Shown in pieces: positions 36,401 through 45,764 of a stretch of 64,000 nucleotides of DNA. The translations under genes and the position numbers were made by a program. This stretch comes from Antedon bifida (taxonomy: Eukaryota > Echinodermata > Crinoidea > Comatulida > Antedonidae). Every line of letters begins with the position of its first letter. Positions within the stretch are counted from its first letter, which is position 1. The notes beneath the pieces are model-generated. The model did not search any database, was not told the origin of the DNA, and saw only the letters and a program-made list of their open reading frames with translations. Location: NCBI GenBank assembly GCA_963402885.1, contig OY727095.1, forward strand, positions 18,419,001 through 18,483,000, given 5' to 3'.

Positions 36401-38411
36401 GTCAGGTTAAATTTGGTTTTGAAATATGAAAATAATAATAATCTACCAAGGATGTAATTTCAGAGCTTTTCATCAAATCTAATTTGAAAACTGCACTTTC
36501 TTCCCCCTATACACCCTCCAGGTTTTCAAGTATCGTCAGCATAACTTACTTCCATAGCTTTTTTGCAAAAATATAATCCATCTGATAGTTCAAATTCTCT
36601 TTGTGTCTCACCAATACCATTTCTTGAATTACCCACAGATTTTTGGTGTTTGACACCCTGAGCAATATGCCTACCACTTCCTCCTCTGTCTCTCCCTAGA
36701 GTCAAATAGAGTACAAAACCCACTTTACTAGTACTATAGTCTATAAACTGAATTTACAATATAATCACCATATCAGAAGTATTAAAGCTATCAGAGGATA
36801 TTTTGCCCTGTACTCAAATTATCTGTCAGGCAATGGGGTTTTGGGTAAAATTAACAGTTTGTCATGTTTTTGGGAGACAATACATGTTCAATCTAAAAAA
36901 GCTGTCACATTAGTTATTACTTAATTCATATGAATTTTCCTCCTCTTCCTCTTCTTCATCATCATGATTTCTTTTTTTGTCTTCTAAAGCTAATCGTTGA
37001 CGCCCAAACTGAAAAATTTAAAACAACTTTTTTCCAAACATTATTCTTTGTTAGGATTACAGTATTTTAATATATTAAAATTTAAAAAGATATTTGTAGC
37101 TGCGAAAATGCAATACTGTAGCTGCTGGCTGGCATAATGCACTGTCAAATGTATTACCCACTATACGACCTCCAGGAGAGGTGCGTCATTTGTCGGATGT
37201 GCGTATGAATACCATACCCATCATGCATCAAAAATATGACTTGCCTTAGGTGACCATGACGCACCCATTTTGACACACTGTGACCATGTTGTTTATGTTA
37301 TGGTGGGCGGTGGTAAAGTGACAGACATTTGTTTTGTTTGTTTGTTTGTTTTATCTTTATACTGGGTGACCTCTTCAGTCAAAGACTGATCTCCCAGAGG
37401 GCCCAGTTGGTGATCAGTGGCTGTGATGTACTAATACACCGGGGTAACCCCCTACACGTCTCGAAAGATGTACTAGGTTCTTTAAAGTGCACACGAGCAA
37501 GTTGTGTACACTGGACCTACGGTTTATAGTCCTTATCCGAGAAGACTCGTTCTACCACCAGAACCATGGAGTGAGTGAGCCTCGAACCCCTGCCGATGTT
37601 ATGGCTACGTGATTACGGTTCCACTGTCTTAACCGCTCGGCCACTCACTCACTCATTAACACGCCATTGTTCATTGATGTGATGTATGTACCATCTAGGG
37701 TTTTTGACGCACTCCTGCTTCAATAATTTTTTTGTAAATGAGGCACCTACGACGCACCTCTCCCGGGAGTCGTATAGTGGGTATATCTATCTATCCCATG
37801 ATTTATGCTGCTGGCCTATAGAAAAAGGGGTAAAAACAGAGGCAATCATACAGACAGTACCAACTGAATAAGATGATCAGACCCAGATTCAACCTAACCT
37901 AACCTTATAAATAAACTTAGATACTTTAGGCCTACTAGCCTAGATGGCTTCCACAAAAAATATTCATGGTTGAATTTCAAATTGCGCAATAATATTTTTA
38001 AATGTCCTTGCACAAAGAAATCTTTCAAATTTCGCAAACAGTAGTAAGCTAGCTAGGCCTAGCTGGCTGTGGGCTCTCCTCAACCAACAAGAAGAATACA
38101 AATTAGTAGCGGAGGCCTAGTAAGGCTACCAAATTAGGTACAGGTACTAGCTAGGGCCTAGGCCCTAGGCTTACTACTAGGCCGGGGGTTCACCTGCCAG
38201 GCCGGGTAGCCTAGCTAGGCCTAGGCTAGCTAGTTAGGCCTAGGCTACAACTTTATATGAATGCACTTACCTCAAACAAACGAAGTAGAAACTGCATATA
38301 AAGCTTTCTAAGTCCTATGGAAACCCCAAAACATGCTGGGATAATAATCAGGCTTAATATAAGAATTAGCGGTGATAAGTATACACCAAGAAGAGTTAAA
38401 AAAAGCTGCAT
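27401..38411 (-). CDS. GPAT4: Glycerol-3-phosphate acyltransferase 3/4 (ER acyltransferase)
   Basis: Fifteen minus-strand exons in continuous phase: 38271-38411, 36921-37008, 36550-36695, 36299-36341, 35014-35068, 34472-34537, 32618-32692, 31891-31980, 31674-31767, 31009-31127, 30622-30677, 29239-29324, 28455-28583, 27898-27977 and 27401-27506. The product is 457 residues, matching the usual length (human GPAT4 456). It transfers an acyl chain from acyl-CoA to sn-glycerol-3-phosphate in ER membranes, starting triacylglycerol and phospholipid synthesis. Visible: an N-terminal hydrophobic segment, FGVSIGLRKLYM, VTKRFSAEELPSWNLLTRTN, two membrane segments about 160-200, motif I NHTSPID (His249, Asp254), motif II WFER (291-294), motif III FPEGT (322-326) and VIYPAAVK. 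An in-frame upstream ATG at 38501 would add 30 residues; 38411 was preferred on family length. GPAT3 and GPAT4 cannot be separated here. Confidence 0.95.
28003..28340. mobile_element. MITE-like insertion in a GPAT intron
   Basis: It starts ATAACACCTAAATAAATTCC, identical to the left end of the element at 32940. It closes with ACATTCATTATTTGTAT, which recurs near 34322. It is probably a related deleted element. No coding function is seen. Confidence 0.5.
28690..28945 (+). repeat. tRNA-derived SINE, copy 2 (head truncated)
   Basis: It begins around box B (GGGTTCGAGGCC at 28697), lacking box A. It continues with AACAAGTCTTGGATAAGGAC and GTGTGCACTTTAAAGCACC, the body shared with the other copies. 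Confidence 0.7.
29740..30570. repeat. Repeat element in the GPAT intron between exons 11 and 12
   Basis: The left end has ACAAACCTCCGCCTACTG and the right end, inverted, has CCTCCGCCAAGGAGGTTATA followed by TTTTCACCCCTGTATG. These ends suggest a composite element of about 800 bp. The inside has a 140-codon minus frame (29877-30299) with no recognised domain and a CpG-bearing stretch (CCGACCGTCGG). Its family was not identified. Confidence 0.45.
31165..31395 (-). repeat. Dispersed repeat, copy 2 (inverted relative to 4140-4372)
   Basis: Read on the minus strand it shares GAACGCAATCAATC, the GGCAAAAATTATCG region, TTTACAGAAAGCTGAAA and TTGCAAGAATACAATG with the segment at 4140. The copies have diverged substantially. 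Confidence 0.55.
31425..31625 (-). repeat. tRNA-like SINE fragment with a partial second copy
   Basis: On the minus strand, GCAGTAGCCGAGTGGTTAGG resembles a tRNA-Ser/Leu box A and GGGTTCTATTC a degenerate box B. A second partial copy of the head lies at about 31590-31625. The acceptor stem does not pair, so it is not a functional tRNA. Confidence 0.5.
32937..34187. mobile_element. 1.25-kb element with about 30-bp terminal inverted repeats
   Basis: TATAACACCTAAATAAATTC then CTGTCATTTG at 32941 is matched in reverse complement at about 34153-34184 with one mismatch. The inside has minus-strand frames (33065-33550) without recognised domains. A LINE-like tail (CGATTGAATAAAATAAAAT near 33876) is nested within it. 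The superfamily is undetermined. Confidence 0.6.
34209..34315. mobile_element. Hairpin MITE (38-bp arms)
   Basis: GTGTAATGGTACAAATAATG at the left is the reverse complement of the right end, and the pairing continues through CTTGGTGAATGATGA with few mismatches. The loop is about 31 bp. It abuts the right end of the 32937-34187 element, so the two may be nested. Confidence 0.8.
35465..35690. mobile_element. TTAA-type MITE, copy 4
   Basis: TTAA then AGATATATTGTCCC at 35469 matches the family end. The interior shares TGAATATGCCATTTTAATG and TTAAAACT(T/G)CAAAATGGCC with the copy at 26755. The right end is degraded. Confidence 0.65.
36785..36895. mobile_element. TTAA-type MITE, copy 5 (internal deletion)
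   Basis: It shares TGTCAGGCAATGGGGTTTTG and a GTTTTTGGGAGACAATACAT end with the other copies. It is short and eroded, lying between GPAT exons 2 and 3. Confidence 0.5.
37360..37660 (-). repeat. tRNA-derived SINE, copy 3
   Basis: On the minus strand, box A (TGAGTGGCCGAGCGGTTAAG) lies at 37628-37647 and box B (GGTTCGAGGC) at 37579-37588. They are followed by the shared body with TCGGATAAGGACTATAAACC and GTGCACTTTAAAGAACC. It lies in GPAT intron 1. Confidence 0.8.
37915..38262. repeat. AGGCCTAG-rich tract next to GPAT exon 1
   Basis: TAGGCCTAG and CTAGCTAGGCC recur many times, densest at 38100-38250. They form nested short palindromes immediately downstream of the exon 1 donor. Single copies recur across the window (for example 7925-8010 and 8815-8850). 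Confidence 0.7.
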
Positions 38412-38631
38412 TTTTTTGCCATTGATTGAATGCTCGCGAATCAACAAATACAGTAAAATTGCCAACCACCAAAATGGAAAAATCGAGTAGTGCGCCCTCA
38501 TGAAGTTTTAAAAACTTCTTGCTTCCTTCTGTAAAATCCATTAAAAAAACTATTTTAAAAGTTTCTGTAAAGTTAAATTATGCTCTGATTCGCCATTATG
38601 GGAGAGAAATAGTGGTTACTATACTACCCCG

Positions 38632-38990
38632 ATGAGACCGGATGTGTCTCAAAGCCTAGAAACTCCAGGCCAACCTCTGTTACCAAGACCAGTTCAGGGG
38701 TATAATACAGCGGTAAAACCATTATTACCGGTGCCAAAATCAGTACAAATTTACACCCCGGCACACCAACTAAAAGGAGTACCAATATTAAGTTGTAGCA
38801 ACATGCCTAGTCACCTACAGTTTTCAACAATAGTTAGAAATCTGGAAGGAACTGCACGGAAGCTGGTGTTGAACCTACCGAGAGAGTGTCAGACACCACA
38901 AAGAGCATTCAAAGAACTGAAAGAACAATTCGGAAATTTGTCCTCTGGTGACCCCTGGTTTTTATCAGAGAACACAAAGACAGGGTGAGT
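38632..38990 (+). mobile_element. Gag-like fragment of a Ty3/gypsy-type retroelement
   Basis: A 118-codon frame has a proline-rich start and a segment HLQFSTIVRNLEGTARKLVL followed by an LKEQFGNL-like stretch. It resembles the capsid region of Ty3/gypsy Gag, in which a region of this type precedes the zinc knuckle. It is broken before the knuckle. This is a decayed element, described only. Confidence 0.55.
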
Positions 38991-39288
38991 CTGTTTGTTT
39001 GTTAATGCGGGGGGAATGTACGACCAAGAAGTAGTTGGACGAATAGCACCCATGAGGCCGAGGTCTACGACATTTAGTTCTGTACTATCAGAGATAAGAC
39101 TACTGGAAAGGGAACGAAAGCAGCAACCGTGCGCACCACACCTAGCCCTCCCATAACGCCGACAAATGCCAAAGGTTCCGAGGAGGACACGTCGCTGCAC
39201 TGATTAGTTACGGATATGGAAAGAAAAATAAGTTTTCTTGAGGCAAAGGAAGCGGCGCAGCAACGGCCCAACACGACACAACCTAGGG

Positions 39289-39948
39289 GACTTGAATGCT
39301 ACGGCTGCGGCCAAATTGGACACATTCGACGATTTTGCCCAAATGCGTCGACGGGAAACGGCAGGTCACCACAACAGTAGGTGGGTTGATGGTGAAAAGC
39401 ACACACCCAAAGGACAGACATATCTTGTCGGGCCAACTAATCAAGCAGAAATATCAATTCATGGAGTAAAATGTAACGCCCTTATTGATTCAGGCTCACA
39501 GATATCAACTATAACTATTAAATTGTATAACAAAATTCCAGAATTAAAATCACAAGTTATGGAACGTTCACCAATAGAAGTTATAGCGGCAAATGGCCAG
39601 AGTGTCCCATACTATGGAATTATTAATAGCAACATCAATATACTCAATAAAACATACTTCGCTGTTACCGTGTTTGTAGTCTCAAACAGTAAATACCGCC
39701 AAACTATGCCCATACTGATTGGGACCAATGTTCTGCGTGCACAGAGAGACGACAAATGCAACATAAAAGACAAAGATGCAGCCTTTGAAGCAGCATTTGC
39801 GCAAATGGAGAAAAATATACAACCAGAAAATGTTGGCAGAGCTGTCTACTTTAATAGAGACCCTGCTCGCATAAACCCAAATCAATGTACTGCAGTGTGT
39901 TCTAAAGAAAAAATATCAACATGTGAAACGTGCGCCTCTCATGAATAA
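39289..39948 (+). mobile_element. Zinc knuckle and aspartic protease region of the retroelement
   Basis: A CCHC knuckle, CYGCGQIGHIRRFC, is read around 39298-39340 in one frame. The neighbouring frame (39238-39948) carries a retropepsin-like ALIDSGSQIST active-site segment and ends at a stop at 39948. The order of knuckle then protease fits Ty3/gypsy Pol. A frameshift separates the two parts. Confidence 0.7.
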
Positions 39949-40560
39949 TCACACTTACGAACCAATGGAACTACTATGCATCGACTTCCTTGGTCTGGAA
40001 CGGTCGAAAGGAGGCTATGAGAATGTTTTAGTTAGTTATCACCGATCATTTCACCCGATATGCCTTAGCGTACCCAACGAAAAACCAGACGGTTGAAACT
40101 GTTGCCAAGGTACTATTTCAGAACGTATCCACTCCGATCAAGGGCGTAATTTTAAAAGCACAATAATTAAATCTGTGTGCAAAGTCGCCGGAATAACAAA
40201 GTCGCGTACTACACCCTACCACCCAATGGGTAACGGAACTACGGAGAGATTTAATAGAACACTAATCAACATGCTGGCTACACTCCCACTTGATTGTAAA
40301 CAGGACTGGAAGGAATACGTTAGCGATATGGATTCTACAGGTTATGCACCATTTTACTTAATGTTCGGCCGTCATGCCAATCTACCAATTGATGTAATGT
40401 TTGGACTTGATAGCGATAATCATAATAGCGATGACGATGATTATGATGAGTTGGTCTTACAATTTCGCGAGCGATTAAAGCTGGTCTATGACCAAGCAGC
40501 CAAATCGTCCATGAAAGCCAAAGACAAACAGAAACGCGAGTATGACAAAAAGACAAGTCA
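39949..40560 (+). mobile_element. Integrase fragment of the retroelement
   Basis: Frames show an integrase core: LCIDFLGLERSKGGYENVLV, then ITDHFTRYALAYPTKNQ, and HPMGNGTTERFNRTL containing the conserved catalytic Glu, ending near YDKKTSQD. It follows the protease directly, so the reverse transcriptase and RNase H regions that normally lie between are absent. Frameshifts are present and no LTRs were found. Confidence 0.75.
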
Positions 40561-41125
40561 AGACAATGGCAGCAGGCAGTTCATCCGGATTGCATTCTGT
40601 GTCCTTGCATAGTTGATCTATGTAGGTTTTGTGGGGACGTCTAACCTTCTGACGACCATGTCTTGGATTCCATAGAAGTGTAGAGCTAAACAAGTTCTCT
40701 TTTCGATCTCCAACAATGTCCAGCAAAGCGAAGACGCCGTTGTCTGATTGTGGAGGAGATTGGAGGCATACTGTATTTCCGTATAACTGTGGTTTGGTTG
40801 GATGATCTCTCCAAGATATGTCCAGAACTACTCTTAGCATACGAGTGTATGTACCATCAAGTTTCGCTTCTAAAGCTTTCGTTAGTGTCCAGGTAGAGGA
40901 TACATACAGCAGCACCGATTCAACTGTGGCTTGAAAGAATTTTCTTTTGATATCCTGTGTTTTAGAGATAACCTTCAGTGAGTTGAGGGCAGTCCAGGCT
41001 TTAGCTATTCTTATTTCAACATCTTTTGATGACGACTCGATGTGACTTCCTAGGTCACCAAAGTGACCAATTGGATCCAATTTGAAATTGATATTGGTTC
41101 CTTCCAACCAAATATTTAAATTTCT
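40556..41125 (-). mobile_element. Endonuclease-RT LINE fragment (RT C-terminus), minus strand
   Basis: An open frame reads HIESSSKDVEIRIAKAWTAL, then VLLYVSSTWTLTKALEAKLD, RMLRVVLDISWRDH and a Cys-free end RPHKTYIDQLCKDT...DELPAA. This is the C-terminal region of animal endonuclease-RT LINEs. It abuts the integrase fragment tail to tail, and the end of the LINE frame is cut off there. Confidence 0.75.
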
Positions 41126-42214
41126 GTAACATAAAAATAAATCACAATGGCTTGGAATATTGTAATACATTAGTATGTATAGTTAACTATAACTATTTTG
41201 AAATATTTTTTGCTACGTTGAACATACTAAAATGTATATAATTCTAACTGCTATATCTTTAAATATTTGGCTCACTAGACTACTTTATAACAATGACTTA
41301 TTGCATCAGTCAGATTGGGTCTGTTAATTAAACATAACCAAAATTAATATGCAATCATTTTGAAAAATAATACAATCACCTACTAAAATCTATTTTATAA
41401 AAATAATAGATTATTAGATAAGTAAGTATTAAGCCGAACTAATTCGCTGGCAACTTTCGCAAGTTGGCAATCTTTTTGGTAATATACCGGTTCACTTTTG
41501 CCACCTCTGCATCTGCATATCTCGTTCGAACATGGTCTGAAAAACAATGATATTTTGCACATAAGCTTCTAGTAATGAAGATTAGTGTTTCTTGGTTGCC
41601 ACAAAACCTGGAATAGGATGTTCTTGTCAGAGTTTGCAACTGAGAAGCCAATACTATCTTAGAAAGGACTTTTTTTTTTAATCTTAAGAAGTCAATCTTT
41701 TAAAAATTAGCTTCTTTTCAAGAACTGGTGGTTCCAACGTATTTCACAAGAAAGTGTCCAACAATAATAGAATGTCTTGCTGCTCAAACGAGGACATTCT
41801 ACACCTTAAACAAAGCTGGTCAGTGGATGATCTCATCCATGGGGAGGGTGAGTCTGTTGAAGATGGTAAGGTTAAGGCTATAATGGATGCTACACTGTCT
41901 CGCGAACGAAAGATGGTCAGTATCAGTTTGGCCTCCTATGGAAGGACGTTAATTGTTCTCTACCCTCAAATAAGTTACTAGCAGACACTAGATTATCCAG
42001 CTTAAACTAAAGCTAAAGCTGGAAAAAAATGAAGACTTGCTACATGAATATGCCAAAGCAGTAGATGGATACTTATACTTATGTATAATTTAATTATATA
42101 TTAATTTTGCCTGTCCTAAATAATTATTTAATATTGTTGATGGAATGTTAAAAGCTGTATGGGACTGTGGTATAAGAGGTTGTATGATATATTCACTGTA
42201 TCATAAGTGTGAGG
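41126..42214. other. Unassigned stretch between the LINE and the RT modules
   Basis: Two short frames occur: 41439-41651 (-, 70 codons) and 41754-41981 (+, 75 codons, beginning MSNNNRMSCCSNEDILHLKQ). Neither shows a recognised motif. The second may be a decayed part of the neighbouring RT module. The remainder is AT-rich with nothing evident. Confidence 0.35.
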
Positions 42215-42724
42215 GTACAGTAATATTTGGAGATATTACAACAGAAGCTTTTGAAATTGAGGAATTGAGTTTGTAAAACTTTTAAAGTCACAAAACGTTG
42301 GTATTAGAATCCATGACATTTGGTAAGGAGCCCTATTTTGGGCAGATGATGTGGTACTGCTAGCAGACAGTGAACATGATTTAACTAAAATGCTTGATAT
42401 AGCTTCAAGTTTTGCCAGGAAATGGAAAATGCCAAATCAAAAGTGTTAGTTGTTGGAAAAAAAGGTAGACAAAAAAAAATTGGAAACTTGGTAATGAATA
42501 TATATTGGAAGATTATACATACCTTGGTGTTAACATACATGTAAATCATAATCTCAATGATCACAATCATATTGAGTACATTATAAATAAAGGGCAATCG
42601 CATTTGTGCATATATCAAATCAATACTTGAAAATGTTGATAGTTTTAATAGAATTTATTATGGGGATGTATTATGGCGCTCAATTGGGCTCACATCAATT
42701 AATTATAGTATAATTTTGTATTGT

Positions 42725-42840
42725 TTAGGTTTTAAGATTTTTATATATATATACTGTATGATATTGTTTATTCCATTCTGTAAGGGGCGGGTTTCCCGCT
42801 GTTGAATGAGTTTGAATAAAATAAAATAAATTATGGTTGT
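42725..42840 (+). mobile_element. Small LINE tail inserted in module A
   Basis: Relative to copy B there is extra sequence here. It includes GGGCGGGTTTCCCGCTGTTG and an AATAAAATAAAATAAA tail, bordered by similar AATTAT(A/G)G words. A related tail lies near 33850-33895. This looks like a short retroposed 3' end. Confidence 0.55.
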
Positions 42841-42854
42841 AAAGTTGTAATGGA

Positions 42855-44370
42855 AGTAAAGCAGATATTGAACAGTTAGAACATATACAAATTCAGATGG
42901 CCAAGTACCGGATAAAAGCAGGATCAGACGTGAATGTTGCAAGCGAGGTAAGTCATACAAACTTATATTTAGTGTCTCAAGTAATTGTATAATTTTAACA
43001 AAATATTTAACTTTTTTTCTAATTTAAAAAGTCTAGATTAATTTTTCATAAAGTCTACAAATTGGAGTAGTAAAGATCTTTAATGTAATAAAATAAATTG
43101 TTTCTTGACAAATGGCGTGAAGATATGAAAGCAAAATCCTCACTTACTCAATATGCTCAATTTAAGACTGCACCTTTTATAGAGGAATATCTCCTTGCTT
43201 AAAATTTAAGATACGCTCCAACACACTAGCTTTAGATGGTCGGACGTACTGTACAAGTGGGCCAATACTGCTATACCCATCAATTAATTATGGTTGTAGT
43301 ACTTGGTGTAATATAAGTAAAGCAGATATTGAACAGTTAGAACATAACAAATTCAGATGGCCAAGTACCTGATAAAAGCAGGATCAGACGTGAATGTTGC
43401 AAGCGAGGTAAGTCATACAAACTTATATTTAGTGTCTCAAGTAATTGTATAATTTTAACAAAATATTTAACTTTTTTTCCAATTTAAAAAGTCTAGATTA
43501 ATTTTTCATAAAGTCTACAAATTGGAGTAGTAAAGATCTTTAATGTAATAAAATAAATTGTTTCTAGACAAATGGCGTGAAGATATGAAAGCAAAATCCT
43601 CACTTACTCAATATGCTCAATTTAAGACTGCACCTTTTATAGAGGAATATCTCCTTGCTTAAAATTTAAGATACGCTCCAACACACTAGATTTAGATGGT
43701 CGGACGTACAAGTGGGCCAATACTGCTATACCCATCAATTAATTATGGTTGTAGTACTTGGTGTAATAGAAGTAAAGCAGATATTGAACAGTTAGAACAT
43801 ATACAAATTCAGATGGCCAAGTACCTGATAAAAGCAGGATCAGATGTGAATGTTGCAAGCGAGGTAAGTCATACAAACTTATATTTAGTGTCTCAAGTAA
43901 TTGTATAATTTTAACAAAATATTTAACTTTTTTTCCAATTTAAAAAGTCTAGATTAATTTTTCATAAAGTCTACAAATTGGAGTAGTAAAGATCTTTAAT
44001 GTAATAAAATAAATTGTTTCTTGACAAATGGCATGAAGATATGAAAGCAAAATCCTCACTTACTCAATATGCTCAATTTAAGACTGCACCTTTTATAGAG
44101 GAATATCTCCTTGCTTAAAATTTAAGATACGCTCCAACACACTAGATTTAGATGGTCGGACGTACTGTACAAGTGGGCCAATAACTGCTATACCCATCAA
44201 TTAATTATGGTTGTACAGTAGTACTTGGTGTAATAGAAGTAAAGCAGATATTGAACAGTTAGAACATATACAAATTCAGATGGCCAAGTACCTGATAAAA
44301 GCAGGATCAGACGTAAATGTTGCAAGCGAGGTAAGTCATACAAACTTATATTTAGTGTCTCAAGTAATCC
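42855..44370 (+). repeat. Tandem 461-bp repeat within module A
   Basis: Starts of AGTAAAGCAGATATTG fall at 42855, 43316, 43771 and 44238 (spacings 461, 455 and 467). Each unit carries the coding piece ADIEQLEHIQ...VASE followed by GAGGTAAGTC and an AT-rich spacer. Copies are more than 95 percent alike by eye, so amplification was recent. The fourth unit is cut short. Confidence 0.9.
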
Positions 44371-45173
44371 TCACTTACTCAATATGCTCAATTTAAGGCT
44401 GCACCTTTTATAGGAATATCTCCTTGCTTAAAATTTAAGATATGCTCCAACACACTAGCTTTAGATGGTCGGACGTACAAGTGGGCCAATACTGCTATAA
44501 ATGGTAATTGCACATTGTTCTCACTTAATGTCATTGAAGATAATATGCATTTCCTTTGATTGTGCAGCATACAATGATATAAGACAAACAGAAATGCAAA
44601 AGTTAAAAGAAGCTTTAATTTTAAATGGACAAGAAAAATCCTGGGAGATATTTTTCTCTATGTTATGAAGAGCAAACAAACCATTTCTTTGATAAATATT
44701 GAGATGTTCCAGACAATGTTAGTGCAGATAAAAGTATGCGGAAAAGGATCTGTGACACAAATAATAATACATAATAAGATATTAATCAATTAAAAAAAAT
44801 TATAAAATGAGATACACAAACAATACAGCAATGTAGATCTCCTATTCCATGCTTTACACACGTAAAAGATTCTCGAAAAACTTATTTATGATCGTACTTA
44901 TGATTTTATTAACAAGCATAATACTCTTTTTACTAATCAATTTGGTTTTAGAAAACATTATTCCACTTCTTTTCCTTTAATTGACATCAGTATTCAAATT
45001 ACGGATGCAATACAGAACAGAACATTCGCCTCTGGATTATTCATCGATCTTTCAAAGGCATTTGATACAATAGACCATTAATTTCTAAACTTTATAATTA
45101 TGGAATACGTGGTATTTGCTTTGATCTCTGAAAATTATCTTTCAAATATATTATAATGTTTTAATGAAATGAT

Positions 45174-45690
45174 GGGAATGGGGGCATGCAGTAGTAAGTA
45201 TAGTTGCAGGTGGTGCATTGGGAGCCAGAAATCCAGGAGATCTGCCTAGATCAAGACAACAGATATATGATGCTAAGTGTAAACGCAGAAAGACGCATGA
45301 CAGATGAATCGTTGCTGTATGTCAAACATGCAGAAGAAAGTTTTGTACTTGAACACCATGCTATGCCAGAAGACCTATGGACCTTATGTCCATTTTATTA
45401 TATAAAGTTGGCAAAATTGATCAAAGGTACTCCGTACAATATGTTCCAAAGCAGATTAGCAATGCTCTTCGAAACAAACTAAATGTCATATAAACCAACC
45501 ACAAAATGAAATACTGGATTATAAATGATTGATTTATAAAAAATGTAGTATAAGTAAAAAGTATTTATTTCAGAAAATAATAAAATTAGTAGCAAAAGAA
45601 TGCAATGCATACTATTTGTAAAGTCTGTAATAGAGAACCCCGGTTTGGGGAAAGATCCCTGAGGTGGTAGGCCTAAATACATTTTGAAGA
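45174..45690 (+). pseudogene. Transposase-like coding fragment, copy A
   Basis: One frame reads GALGARNPGDLPRSRQQIYD followed by AKCKRRKTHD, then stops. Another frame stays open at 45204-45482 and includes HHAMPEDLWTLCPFYYIKLA. The LPRSRQQ(I/V)YD word occurs in a large multi-copy, transposase-like metazoan protein family as I recall it. Copy B is at 47400-47930. Broken and probably not translated. Confidence 0.45.
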
Positions 45691-45764
45691 AAATGATTGT
45701 TTACCAAGTACAGTACCATGTACCATATAATAGGCCAAAGCCTCATATTATTAATATTAACAGT

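Larger units (their letters stand above)
42215..45735 (+). mobile_element. Non-LTR RT module, copy A, with internal amplification
   Basis: The module contains an RT active-site strand LWADDVVLLADSEHD near 42340, EYILEDYTYLGVNIHV near 42497, and SKADIEQLEHIQIQMAKY segments. Later come a zinc-finger-like end NGNCTLCS...HFLxLCAAY-like and, near 44866-45081, a separate RT fingers/palm piece (NQFGFRKHYST and LFIDLSKAFDTIDH). Domain order and many stops show it is decayed and rearranged. It is duplicated as copy B at 45765-47960. Confidence 0.75.
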
